Shown: positions 1 to 6,976 of the stretch, piece after piece | Layout: each line of letters starts with the position of its first letter | How positions within the stretch are numbered: the stretch's first letter is position 1 | Assembly (NCBI GenBank): GCA_023399815.1 | Contig: JAEWOJ010000154.1 | Location: forward strand, 1-25,884 | Direction of reading: 5' to 3' | Source of the DNA: Pseudomonadota bacterium | GTDB lineage: Bacteria; Pseudomonadota; Gammaproteobacteria; Xanthomonadales; Xanthomonadaceae | Length of the DNA stretch: 25,884 bases | Translations under genes and position numbers: made by a program | The notes under the pieces: model-generated | What the model saw: the letters and a program-made list of their open reading frames with translations, nothing else | The model's database searches: none | What the model was told of the DNA's origin: nothing

Positions 1-39
1 CAGCGAAGCATGGCAACCACGGCAAGGGAGAACCCTGAA

Positions 40-459
40 ATGAGCGTTCGGAATCAAGAGCAACAGCAACAGCACAAGCAAGAGCCGGCTCTGGCAACTC
101 GCAAAGCATGGGGTGAAGGGCGGCAGGGCAGGGGAGCGGTCGAGGCGCAAGCGTTGGCCAACGCGATAGGCGGGCAGAGCGTGGCGAACTATGCCGCGAT
201 CTTCGCCGGCTTCGAGGCCCAAGGCATTGACCTGGCCGAGATCCGACCGAGGGAGAACGTCTTTACGTTCAACGCCTGGCGGGCGCTGGGCCGGGTGGTG
301 CGGAAGGGCCAGCACGGGGTCGCCATCGTGACAGTCGTCCCCTGCGCCAAGCGGGACCGGAAAACCGGCGAGGCGGTGCCGGTCCGGAAGGCCAAGCGGA
401 CGACGGTGTTCCACGTCTCGCAAACCGACGCCCTGCAGGTGTCCGAGGTGCAGGCATGA
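40..459 (+). CDS. ArdC-type N-terminal domain protein (antirestriction-like, stand-alone)
   Basis: The 139-residue product matches the N-terminal, single-stranded-DNA-binding part of ArdC-type antirestriction proteins. It has the NVFTFNAWRALGRVVRKGQ stretch, the hydrophobic strand IVTVVPC and a closing FHVSQTD (compare the usual F-N-V-x-Q-T-D). ArdC of IncW plasmids is about 300 residues and adds a C-terminal metalloprotease-like domain, which is absent here, so only the DNA-binding half is encoded. The first 40 residues are Gln/Lys-rich and low in complexity. I chose the ATG at 40 because AAGGGAG lies 9 bases upstream; an in-frame ATG at 10 would add 10 residues but has no visible ribosome site in the window. 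Its stop overlaps the next start (ATGA), so the two genes are probably translationally coupled. The family is fairly secure; activity without the second domain is unknown. Confidence 0.72.
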   Translation: MSVRNQEQQQQHKQEPALATRKAWGEGRQGRGAVEAQALANAIGGQSVANYAAIFAGFEAQGIDLAEIRPRENVFTFNAWRALGRVVRKGQHGVAIVTVVPCAKRDRKTGEAVPVRKAKRTTVFHVSQTDALQVSEVQA

Positions 460-1235
460 ACCCGCACCGCAAGGAGGTGGTGCGCCTCATCCAGTCGGTG
501 GGCTACCGGCACGATACCTACAAGCTGTTTTCCGACTTCTGCGAGCTGGCGGCGCTGTCGCTGTCGAACGCGGTGGACCTTCGGAAGCGCGAGGAGCGGG
601 AAGCGCGTTACCTGGCGATCGTGAAGGGATACGAGCGCGAGGTGGTCGAACTGTTCCCGCGGATCTTCGCCGAGGTCGTGATGGGCCTGGAGCTGGAGGC
701 CTGTGATCTGCTCGGTGGCGTCTTCCACGACCTGGAGCTGCACAACAAGCAGCGCGGGCAGTTCTTCACGCCCTTCGAGGTCAGTCGGATGATGGCCAGC
801 ATGATCGTCGGCGACGAGGCCGGGGCGCGCCGCCGTATCGAGCAGCGCGGCTACCTGACCGCGTGCGAGCCGGCCGTCGGCGCCGGCGCAATGGTCATCG
901 CGCTGGCCGACGTGATCCGCAGCATGGGAATCAACTACCAGCGGCACCTGCACGTCACCGCGATCGACATTGACCCTCGCGCGGTTCACATGGCCTACGT
1001 CCAGTTCTCGCTGTTGCACATCCCCGCCGTCGTCGTGGTCGGAAATGCCTTGACCCTGGAGGAGCGCGAGCACTGGTTCACGCCGGCGCACGTCCTCGGC
1101 GGTTGGACGGGCAGGCTGCAGCGCGACAGGCCTTCGGAGCCGGTCGAGGTCGAGGCGGTCACTGCAGGAGCGCCGACCTTGCCGGCGGCACGGGCGTTCG
1201 AGACGCCGCGAGCTGGCCAACTCACCCTGTTCTGA
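456..1235 (+). CDS. N6-adenine DNA methylase-fold protein lacking catalytic motif IV
   Basis: The 259-residue protein has the SAM-binding half of an HsdM-like N6-adenine methylase. Visible are a motif X-like GQFFTPFEVSR (101-111), motif I ACEPAVGAGAMVIALAD (136-152), an acidic motif II VTAIDID (167-173) and VVVGNAL (193-199). The [DN]PP[YF] motif that should follow motif III does not appear; instead the chain runs into EEREHWFTPAHVLGGW and a Pro/Ala-rich tail ending QLTLF. Methylase-fold proteins of this size are common on conjugative plasmids, where they may protect incoming DNA or bind DNA without modifying it. It overlaps the ArdC-like gene by 4 bases, which fits a defence-evasion pair expressed early after transfer. 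Fold assignment is strong; catalytic activity is doubtful. Confidence 0.75.
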   Translation: MNPHRKEVVRLIQSVGYRHDTYKLFSDFCELAALSLSNAVDLRKREEREARYLAIVKGYEREVVELFPRIFAEVVMGLELEACDLLGGVFHDLELHNKQRGQFFTPFEVSRMMASMIVGDEAGARRRIEQRGYLTACEPAVGAGAMVIALADVIRSMGINYQRHLHVTAIDIDPRAVHMAYVQFSLLHIPAVVVVGNALTLEEREHWFTPAHVLGGWTGRLQRDRPSEPVEVEAVTAGAPTLPAARAFETPRAGQLTLF

Positions 1236-1241
1236 CGTCGC

Positions 1242-1270
1242 GGCTGGCCGGGCCGAGCGCCCGGCCGGCC
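1242..1270 (+). terminator. GC-rich hairpin after the methylase-like gene
   Basis: Eleven-base arms (1242-1252 and 1260-1270) with one G-T wobble enclose a 7-base loop, starting 6 bases after the methylase stop. There is no T-run behind it, so it is only a possible weak or Rho-assisted terminator separating this pair from kfrA. Confidence 0.35.
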
Positions 1271-1292
1271 GACGAACGGTCGCCTAACTCCC

Positions 1293-1338
1293 TTGTATGT
1301 TGTATGTTGTAGTAGTATTCTACGCACTACAACATACA
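1293..1338 (+). promoter_or_regulatory. kfrA promoter overlapped by a palindromic operator
   Basis: A perfect 13-base inverted repeat has arms TGTATGTTGTAGT (1301-1313) and ACTACAACATACA (1326-1338). Its left arm is part of tandem 7-mers: TTGTATG, TTGTATG, TTGTAGT (1293-1313). A small hairpin GTAG-TATT-CTAC (1312-1323) sits in the centre. A promoter can be drawn through it: -35 TTGTAT at 1293-1298, 17 bases, -10 TATTCT at 1316-1321. The region is AT-rich against a GC-rich background. KfrA proteins are known to bind repeats at their own promoter, so autorepression is the likely function. Confidence 0.7.
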
Positions 1339-1372
1339 CACCACCACCCAGCAGCAGCGAGAGGAACGAGAC

Positions 1373-2023
1373 ATGGCCATCACCCGTGAGCAGATTTGGG
1401 CCGCAGCGGACGAGATCGACGCCGCGGGCCAGAACCCGACGCTCGCCGCTGTCCGCAAGGCGGTCGGCGGCGGCAGCTTCACCACGATCCAGGACGCGAT
1501 GACGGAGTGGAAGGCGAAGAAGGCGGCCAAGGCGTCGCCGCTGCGCGAACCGCCGCCGGCGTCGTTGGCCGAGCGCCTGCAGGAACTGGCGGGCGACGTG
1601 TGGACCACGGCGATGGAGATGGCCACCGCGCGGCTCGAAGTCGAGCGCGAGGCCCTGGAAAAAGCCCGGGCCGAGCTGGACGCCGCCCGGCTGGAGGCGG
1701 CCGAGCTGGCGGACCAGCTGACGGCCGAGCTGGACGAGGCGCGGGCGCGGGTGGTCGAGCTGGAGCGCGGCGCGGCCGCCATGCAGTCCGAGACTGCCGG
1801 CCTGCGCGAACGGTTGGCGGTCGCCGAGGCGAAGGAGGCTGAAACCTCCCGGCGGATGCACGTCGAGCGCCAGGCTGCCGACCAGGCACGTCTGGCTGCG
1901 GCCGCGGCGCGTGAGGATGCCGCGCGGCTGCAGGGCCAGGTGGAGGCGCTGGAGAAGCAGCAGCGCGAGCTGCTGGGGAAGCTGGGAACGGCGGCCGGCA
2001 AGAAAGGGCAGGGGGCGCGCTGA
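1373..2023 (+). CDS. kfrA: KfrA-family plasmid DNA-binding coiled-coil regulator
   Basis: The 216-residue protein begins with the KfrA-type helix-turn-helix domain (about residues 1-55): ITREQIWAAADEIDAAG, then the T-L-A-A-V-R-K-A-V-G-G-G-S-F-T-T-I segment typical of plasmid KfrA proteins. From about residue 60 to 205 it is an Ala/Glu/Arg/Leu-rich helical region with continuous heptad character, a long coiled coil. KfrA of RP4/R751 is a DNA-binding, filament-forming transcriptional autorepressor that helps plasmid maintenance; the size and architecture here are similar but shorter. The ATG at 1373 is preceded by GAGAGGAA at 1359-1366. It lies 34 bases downstream of a perfect 13-base palindrome that overlaps the predicted promoter, which fits autorepression. 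The stop overlaps the next gene's start (TGATG). Confidence 0.85.
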   Translation: MAITREQIWAAADEIDAAGQNPTLAAVRKAVGGGSFTTIQDAMTEWKAKKAAKASPLREPPPASLAERLQELAGDVWTTAMEMATARLEVEREALEKARAELDAARLEAAELADQLTAELDEARARVVELERGAAAMQSETAGLRERLAVAEAKEAETSRRMHVERQAADQARLAAAAAREDAARLQGQVEALEKQQRELLGKLGTAAGKKGQGAR

Positions 2024-2457
2024 TGGACATTCAACCTGCTGCTGGCCAGCTCTGGCGCGACCAGGACGGCGCCGCCCGCATCTGTGGGATCGTGCCGGTC
2101 GAGGGCGTGCCCTACGCGGTCCTGCTTCGCACCCGCGGAGCAACGGGCAAGCGGAAGCGCCGCCCGTTCCTGTTCCCGGTCGCCGCGCTGCTCGCCGGCG
2201 ATGACGGCTGGCGCCATGAACCGGAGATCCACCCGGAGGTCGGGACGGTGGACGCCGATCGAGAACCTACTGCCGACGAGGCGGCGGGCATTGCCTGGTG
2301 GAACTCGCTGCCGGAGACGACGCGCCTGTACTGGTGCGAGTTGGCGGGGAGCTACGTGGCGGCGGATGCCTGGGCGCACTTCAAGCGAGCCAGAGGGTTG
2401 GCAGGGAATCGTTACGAACACGGCCAGATCTTCGCTAACCGATTGATGGATCGCTGA
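2023..2457 (+). CDS. Small conserved-looking plasmid protein of unknown function
   Basis: The 144-residue protein is translationally coupled to kfrA, sharing one base in TGATG. The N-terminal half (about 8-60) looks like a small beta-rich domain (GQLWRDQDGAARICGIV, then a basic TGKRKRRPFLF loop). The C-terminal half contains AWWNSLPETTRLYWCELAGS (91-110) and AADAWAHFKRARG. From memory, W-W-N-x-L-x(4)-R-x-x-W followed by A-D-A-W-x-x-[FY]-K-R occurs at the C-terminus of small hypothetical proteins on other conjugative plasmids, but I cannot name a function. No signal peptide or membrane segment is seen. It is probably co-transcribed with, and controlled by, KfrA. Confidence 0.65.
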   Translation: MDIQPAAGQLWRDQDGAARICGIVPVEGVPYAVLLRTRGATGKRKRRPFLFPVAALLAGDDGWRHEPEIHPEVGTVDADREPTADEAAGIAWWNSLPETTRLYWCELAGSYVAADAWAHFKRARGLAGNRYEHGQIFANRLMDR

Positions 2458-2490
2458 ATTCTACCCTCGGCCGCACTTCCAGGCTCGGTT

Positions 2491-2502
2491 CTCCCCGGGG
2501 AG
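2491..2502. repeat. 12-base perfect palindrome upstream of the exonuclease-like gene
   Basis: CTCCCCGGGGAG is a perfect palindrome 18 bases before the ATG at 2521, in the 63-base gap after the KfrA-linked gene. It could be an operator or a chance GC-rich palindrome. No convincing promoter or ribosome site is visible beside it. Confidence 0.25.
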
Positions 2503-2520
2503 CTGTGGCACCATTCAATC

Positions 2521-2991
2521 ATGGCCACCACGTACTACTTCTTGGACACCGAGTGGGCCGATGTAACGGGCGGCGAGCTGGTGAGTCTGGCGCTGGTGAA
2601 CGAAGGTGGAGACCGCCTTTTCTACGCTGAGCGAGCCAACCTGCCGGAGGCTCCCACCGACTTCGTTCGTCAAAGCGTCTACCCGCTGCTCGACCGCGGC
2701 GACGCAGCCCTGCCTGATGCCGCCCTGACTACCGAGCTGCGTGCCTTCCTCAGCGAGACCGACGCGCCGGCGGTGATGGCGGATCTCCCGAACGACCTTC
2801 AGCTGCTGCGGTATGCCTTGGATGGGTTTGAGCTCCCCGATGACCAGGTTGCTGCATGCGGGCCCCGGCCAGCCCCGGTCATGACACGCATGTCGAAGGA
2901 AGGCCTTCCTGGGCTGCTGGTCGAGGACTGGTTCGCAGCCCATCCAGCCAGGCCCGAGGAAGCCGCGGCGTGGAAGGCTGCGGCGCCATAG
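2521..2991 (+). CDS. RNase T / DEDD-like 3'-5' exonuclease-fold protein
   Basis: The 156-residue protein starts with a strand ending in F-L-D-T-E-W (7-12), the Asp-x-Glu motif I of DEDD exonucleases, followed by GELVSLALVNEGGDRLFYAE, the usual second strand. A plausible motif II is MADLPNDLQLL (86-96; D88). Motif III should be His-x4-Asp near the end; here H141-PARP-E146 has Glu in the Asp position, so the third metal-binding motif looks degenerate. Similar short proteins are annotated as Rv2179c-like 3'-5' exoribonucleases. The gene stands alone between the kfrA block and a strong terminator. The fold is reasonably likely; activity is uncertain. Confidence 0.5.
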   Translation: MATTYYFLDTEWADVTGGELVSLALVNEGGDRLFYAERANLPEAPTDFVRQSVYPLLDRGDAALPDAALTTELRAFLSETDAPAVMADLPNDLQLLRYALDGFELPDDQVAACGPRPAPVMTRMSKEGLPGLLVEDWFAAHPARPEEAAAWKAAAP

Positions 2992-3028
2992 CGTCAATCG
3001 CAACCAGTGCAAGGCGCCAAAACGAAGC

Positions 3029-3059
3029 GGGCGGCCCTACACGGGCCGCCCTTCTTTTT
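3029..3059 (+). terminator. Rho-independent terminator, probably bidirectional
   Basis: A perfect 9-base stem (GGGCGGCCC / GGGCCGCCC) with a 5-base loop TACAC is followed by TTCTTTTT. It lies 38 bases after the exonuclease-like gene. On the minus strand the stem is followed by GCTTCGTTTTGG, so it may also end the converging transfer operon, whose last stop is at 3133. Confidence 0.85.
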
Positions 3060-3132
3060 GGCTATAGGGGTAGCGGGTCGGTGCTGCGCGACCTGTGTGG
3101 GCGCGTGCAGCGGGCATGAGGGGCCTTCTGGC

Positions 3133-5127
3133 CTACCTGCCTCGCCCCTCGCTGTCCTGCGTCCGGTTCGTCTGCTGCTCGGCTTGTTTCACTGCGACGC
3201 TGGGCGAGCCGAAGCCGTGAGAAAGCCGGTCGGCCAGTGCGTGCTTGAGCCGTTCCTGCGCGATCTGGATGGTCTTGGGGGCCTGACCTTCCTCGCGCAG
3301 GCGAGCGGTGGCGCCGGCGATCGAGCGATGGGAGTTAACCAACTCGGGATAGACGGTGCAGGCCTTCACCGGATCTTCCTGCAGGAGCTTTCGCGCGAGG
3401 ACCTGGCCGTGCTGGATCGCGAGCTGCTGGCTGCGACGGGCAATGTCCGGGCCGTGCTCCTGGTCGTAGCTCTCGGCCCAGGCCTTGTCTTGCCGCGCGA
3501 TGAAGTGCGCCCTGGCCAGCTCGTCCGAGCGGAGCGCCGGACGATCGGCCGTGGTGGCGACTAGAACCCGCGCTTGCTCGCGTGATAGCGGCGGATGGGG
3601 TCTTTGCTCAACTCGCTCTGCGTCCGGGTCATGCCCTGGACCCATCCGTCGATCGGTGAGCTGTTCCTGGAAAGGTGCGCGGCCTGCGGCTTGTCGGTAG
3701 CAGGCATCGGTGATGGTGCCGGCAGCTCGATGGCGTTCGAGTTCTGCTGCGAGTCGGTCCTTGATTGCATCGCGTGTGCCCTCCGATTCAAGAATCTGTA
3801 GGTGTTGCCAGCCCTTGTACTCGGTGGCCTGGCCATTGTGCGCCACTTCGCGGGTGTCGATGACGCGGAGATCCACGCGATCGCCGTACTGCGCGTGGAT
3901 CTTCCGCAGGCCTTCGGCCAGCTCGCCCTGAATCTGCGACATGACCTGGATACTGGCGCCGCGGCCGACGTGATCGAAGCGGTTAAACGTATTCTCCAAC
4001 GCCGTCTCCGGGCGTGGCTGAACCGCGATGATCTCGGGTTTCAATCCTTGCGCGAGCGCGGCATCGAGCTTGGCGAACGACTGTTCGGGCCGGAACATCT
4101 GGCCCTCGTACACGACGGCGATGTTCGCCTGCAGCTCGCCCTGTTCCAGGACCATCGTGGTCTTGCCGGCGCCCGGGCTTCCGGTCAGGAACACCGCGCG
4201 ATCGCGCTCCGGATGCCGGTGGTCAAGCACCGCCTGCTCGAACAGCTGGCCAGCCAGCGCGGCCGCGCTGTTGTGCACGGGCGCGTTATAGCGGTTTCTG
4301 GCCTCGCGCGACTGGTTGTAGTCGGCGAACAGCTCCTTGGCCAGGTCGGCGCCTACATAGCGGCCGCCATGCGCCTCGGGCAGCTCCCGGTAGCGGTCCA
4401 TCATCCGCGCCGTGTCGTTGAGGACCGCGCTCATCGCCTGCAGCTGCACGGCTTGGCGATCGCCGTGGTCGTACTGTGCGCGGTGGACCTGGAGCGGGGC
4501 AGGGCGGTCCTGTTCGTTGGCCAGTGCGCGCTGAAAGCCGGACCGCGCCGAATACTCCGGCTTGCCGTTCGACGCCGGCGGGTACTCCGCCGCCACGTCG
4601 TTGAACCGCGCATCGTGGATGCGGTAATCGCTGCCCTTGCGGAACAGCTCATTGGCGGCGGTGGCCGAAGGCGTCTGCAACTGGTCCTCGTAAACCCCGC
4701 GCCCTACGTTCCACCGCTGCACAACCCATCGGCCGCCGGCGACGTCGTTCTGCTCGGCTTCGCGCTTGGCCAAGTAGGCATCGAACTCCTGTTGCCGTGC
4801 ATAAGCCGTTGCCAGCTGCTTGTCCTGGAACGGGTTGGGGTGCTCGCGGCCGTCGTGGCTGGCCAGCGCGCTGGCCAGGCCCGAGGCGGCCAGCTGGTGG
4901 CGTTCCGGGGTGCGGTTGATCGCCTGCACCACGGGGTCGTCGCCTAGGGCGTACAGGGTGCGCGTGGCCACCGCCTGTTCGGCGGTGGCCACCATCCTGG
5001 CGTGCTCGTCGGCCGCCAGCTTCGCGCGGCGGCCCTCTGTGGCGTCCTGGACGACCCCAGCTAGGCGCTCCAGCTGCCGTGCGAGCGCGGCCGAGCTGCC
5101 GGCGCCGGCGGACTGTTCCTCTGCCAT
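3133..5127 (-). CDS. Zeta-toxin-like P-loop protein with C-terminal shared module
   Basis: The 664-residue protein has a Walker A loop FLTGSPGAGKTT (313-324) in a context typical of zeta-toxin-type kinase domains of conjugative elements, followed by IAVVYEGQMFRPEQSFAKLDAAL. The N-terminal 250 residues are helical with one beta-rich element (RWVVQRWNVGRGVYEDQ, 133-149) resembling part of the neighbouring 593-residue protein. Residues about 580-640 (VYPEL at 592-596, G638) form a module shared with three other proteins in this window. The chain ends QDSEGRGR. Zeta toxins phosphorylate UDP-sugars, but no epsilon-type antitoxin gene is adjacent, so this is probably a transfer-associated protein rather than a toxin-antitoxin member. 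It is the last gene of the transfer operon; GGAGG sits between the previous stop and its ATG. Confidence 0.7.
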   Translation of the reverse strand: MAEEQSAGAGSSAALARQLERLAGVVQDATEGRRAKLAADEHARMVATAEQAVATRTLYALGDDPVVQAINRTPERHQLAASGLASALASHDGREHPNPFQDKQLATAYARQQEFDAYLAKREAEQNDVAGGRWVVQRWNVGRGVYEDQLQTPSATAANELFRKGSDYRIHDARFNDVAAEYPPASNGKPEYSARSGFQRALANEQDRPAPLQVHRAQYDHGDRQAVQLQAMSAVLNDTARMMDRYRELPEAHGGRYVGADLAKELFADYNQSREARNRYNAPVHNSAAALAGQLFEQAVLDHRHPERDRAVFLTGSPGAGKTTMVLEQGELQANIAVVYEGQMFRPEQSFAKLDAALAQGLKPEIIAVQPRPETALENTFNRFDHVGRGASIQVMSQIQGELAEGLRKIHAQYGDRVDLRVIDTREVAHNGQATEYKGWQHLQILESEGTRDAIKDRLAAELERHRAAGTITDACYRQAAGRAPFQEQLTDRRMGPGHDPDAERVEQRPHPPLSREQARVLVATTADRPALRSDELARAHFIARQDKAWAESYDQEHGPDIARRSQQLAIQHGQVLARKLLQEDPVKACTVYPELVNSHRSIAGATARLREEGQAPKTIQIAQERLKHALADRLSHGFGSPSVAVKQAEQQTNRTQDSEGRGR

Positions 5128-5136
5128 GTGCCCTCC

Positions 5137-6918
5137 TTAGCGGCCGCGGTCCTGATCGCGGTGTTGCGAGCGATCGAACTCCTGCTGCTTGAACATGGGC
5201 CGGCGCAGGCGCACGTCCACCAGCTCGCGACCCTGCGCGAGATCCGTGGCGATGTTGTCGCGCATGCGTGCCATGAACGCATCCTGCCCGGACTTGCCGT
5301 GGATCTGCTTGGCGAGCTGCGAGTAGGCGGCTTCGATCGCGAATGCCTTTTTCAGCTCGGGATGGCGTTCGGCCGCCTCCCGGCGCTCCGCCGGCGTGCG
5401 GGCGTCGTGGAAGGCCTTGGCGACGTCGTTTTCCATGACCAGGTTCGTCCTCTGGTGCTTGGCGGCATTCTCGGCGGTCCACTTCCGTTCCGCCTCGTTC
5501 GGCGTGTAGCCCTTGACCTCGATGCCGCGGGACGCGGCTTCGATGTAGAGGGCCTGGCGGAACTTCTGGTCGCCGGCGACCTTCATCGAGGACCAGCCCC
5601 GAGCTTCGGCCAGGTCCACCGCGGCCTTCACCGACTCGGCGTCGAACTCGCGCGGGATCTGGAGCTTCGATCCCTTGTCCACGACGATGACGTGCGCGGC
5701 GTTGCCGGCCTCTACCCACTTGTCGCCGTTCTTCACATAGCGGCCGGCGAAGGACTCCGGCAGTGCATGCTGCAGATCGAGCTGCGGCCGCTTGTCGTCG
5801 CGCGACGCGACCGCCGCCTGGTCGGGTTGCACCAGGGCGGGATCGACCCGCTTGGCCCGCTCGGGGCCGTCCTGCTCGATCGTGTTGGCCGTCGTTTCCC
5901 GCTCCGGCTGCAGGGACCTCGCCGCGGCGGCGGTCGCCTCCTGCAGCTGCGCCGACGTCGGGACCTCGCCGCCGGGTCGGCCGGCGTTGGAGATCTTCTG
6001 CGTCATCACGTAGAGATCCTTGACCTCCTGCGTGGCGAACGTCATTTCGTAATCGGCGCCTTCGCCCTTCCTGGCCATGACAACCTGCTCGCTTGCGTCG
6101 CGGCCGACGGCGCGCAGCTGGCCCCCGCCTTCGCGGCTGTACGCGATCACCGCGTCCTGCAGGGAATCGAACTGGCGCAATGGCCGGGAGCCGTGAGCCT
6201 CGTAGAACTCGAACGTCGTCTCGCGCGACTGCGCCGCCTCGACGGCGGCCGCGAAGCTCTCGCGCATCTTCCAGCGCGGCGTCGAACCGTCCTGTTCCCA
6301 GCTGACATAGCCGACCAGCTTGCCGCTCTCTCGATCCAGGACCTCGTGATCGGCTTTGCCGTTGAACTCCTTGAACGCCGCCAGCGCGCTCGCCGTGGTC
6401 AGCATCGTCGTCGTTTCGAGCGTGGCAGGGTTGGTCTGCCGAACCTGGTAGCGGCCTTCGGCCTCGATGCCGGCGCCGGCGTCCGACCCATCGCGATGCT
6501 GCGCCGAGGCGTCCCTGGCCTCGTACAGCTCGCGGCGGGCGGCCTGCACCGAATTGAGCGCCTCGACGTCGCCGGCGTGCGCGTTGCGAAGCAGCTGCGT
6601 GTACTGGCCCACGGCCGCCGCTGCTCGGCCATCCGGCCCGAACAGCTTGCGGTAGCCATCGACCTCGCTGGCCAGCTTGCCTTGCGCGCTCGCCGTAGCG
6701 GCTACCGCCTCGGCCGCCTCGCGCAGCACGTCGCCGTCATCGACGCCGCGGGCTTTCAGGTCGGACTGGATGGCCTGCGCCTGGCCGGCCAGGCCGGCCG
6801 TGATGCGGCGGGTTTCTTCCAGCTCCTCGACGCGGCGCACGGCCACGGCGAGCATCTTCTTCTCGTCATCGTTGAATCCCGCGAACAGGTTGTTCGCAGG
6901 GCTGGTCTCGATCGTCAT
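5137..6918 (-). CDS. LPD7-domain conjugation-associated protein
   Basis: The 593-residue soluble protein is predicted to be mostly helical at its N-terminus (1-150). A beta-containing middle (RYQVRQTNPATLET at 156-169; FEFYEAHGSRPLRQF at 236-250) is followed by an LPD7-type domain at about 391-475 (F-A-G-R-Y-V-K-N-G-D-K-W, then ARGWSSMKVAGDQKFRQ and ALYIEAASRGIEVKGY). LPD7 domains are found on large polyvalent and relaxase-associated proteins of mobile elements. Residues about 500-570 carry the shared C-terminal module (RHPEL, 518-522; G563), and the chain ends RDQDRGR. GGAGA precedes the ATG at 6918. It is separated from the upstream LPD7 gene by a strong hairpin and from the downstream P-loop gene by 9 bases. 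No enzyme motif is recognised. Confidence 0.7.
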   Translation of the reverse strand: MTIETSPANNLFAGFNDDEKKMLAVAVRRVEELEETRRITAGLAGQAQAIQSDLKARGVDDGDVLREAAEAVAATASAQGKLASEVDGYRKLFGPDGRAAAAVGQYTQLLRNAHAGDVEALNSVQAARRELYEARDASAQHRDGSDAGAGIEAEGRYQVRQTNPATLETTTMLTTASALAAFKEFNGKADHEVLDRESGKLVGYVSWEQDGSTPRWKMRESFAAAVEAAQSRETTFEFYEAHGSRPLRQFDSLQDAVIAYSREGGGQLRAVGRDASEQVVMARKGEGADYEMTFATQEVKDLYVMTQKISNAGRPGGEVPTSAQLQEATAAAARSLQPERETTANTIEQDGPERAKRVDPALVQPDQAAVASRDDKRPQLDLQHALPESFAGRYVKNGDKWVEAGNAAHVIVVDKGSKLQIPREFDAESVKAAVDLAEARGWSSMKVAGDQKFRQALYIEAASRGIEVKGYTPNEAERKWTAENAAKHQRTNLVMENDVAKAFHDARTPAERREAAERHPELKKAFAIEAAYSQLAKQIHGKSGQDAFMARMRDNIATDLAQGRELVDVRLRRPMFKQQEFDRSQHRDQDRGR

Positions 6919-6944
6919 GGTCTTGTCTCCGGGAGGCAGAACGA

Positions 6945-6969
6945 CAAACGGCCGCTAGGCGGCCGTTTG
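6945..6969 (-). terminator. Intra-operon perfect hairpin between the two LPD7 genes
   Basis: An 11-base perfect stem (CAAACGGCCGC / GCGGCCGTTTG) with a 3-base loop fills most of the 58-base gap between the LPD7 genes. On the minus strand it is followed by TCGTTCT rather than a clean T-run. It could attenuate transcription or stabilise the upstream mRNA rather than stop the operon. Confidence 0.5.
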
Positions 6970-6976
6970 CGTGGAA

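Noticed and set aside
60..90. CAACAG-type short tandem repeat in the ArdC-like gene
   Set aside because: It simply encodes a Gln-rich disordered N-terminus; too short and inside a coding frame to be a separate element.
189..1220. 343-codon minus-strand open frame opposite the ArdC-like and methylase-like genes
   Set aside because: It is an Arg/Leu/His-rich antisense shadow of two recognisable proteins, with no ribosome site or motif.
3802..4947. 381-codon plus-strand open frame opposite the P-loop protein
   Set aside because: Low-complexity composition and antisense to a protein with a clear Walker motif; a product of high GC content.
3133..5127. Classical epsilon/zeta toxin-antitoxin module
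   Set aside because: No small antitoxin gene is next to the P-loop protein, and its size and operon position differ from stand-alone zeta toxins.
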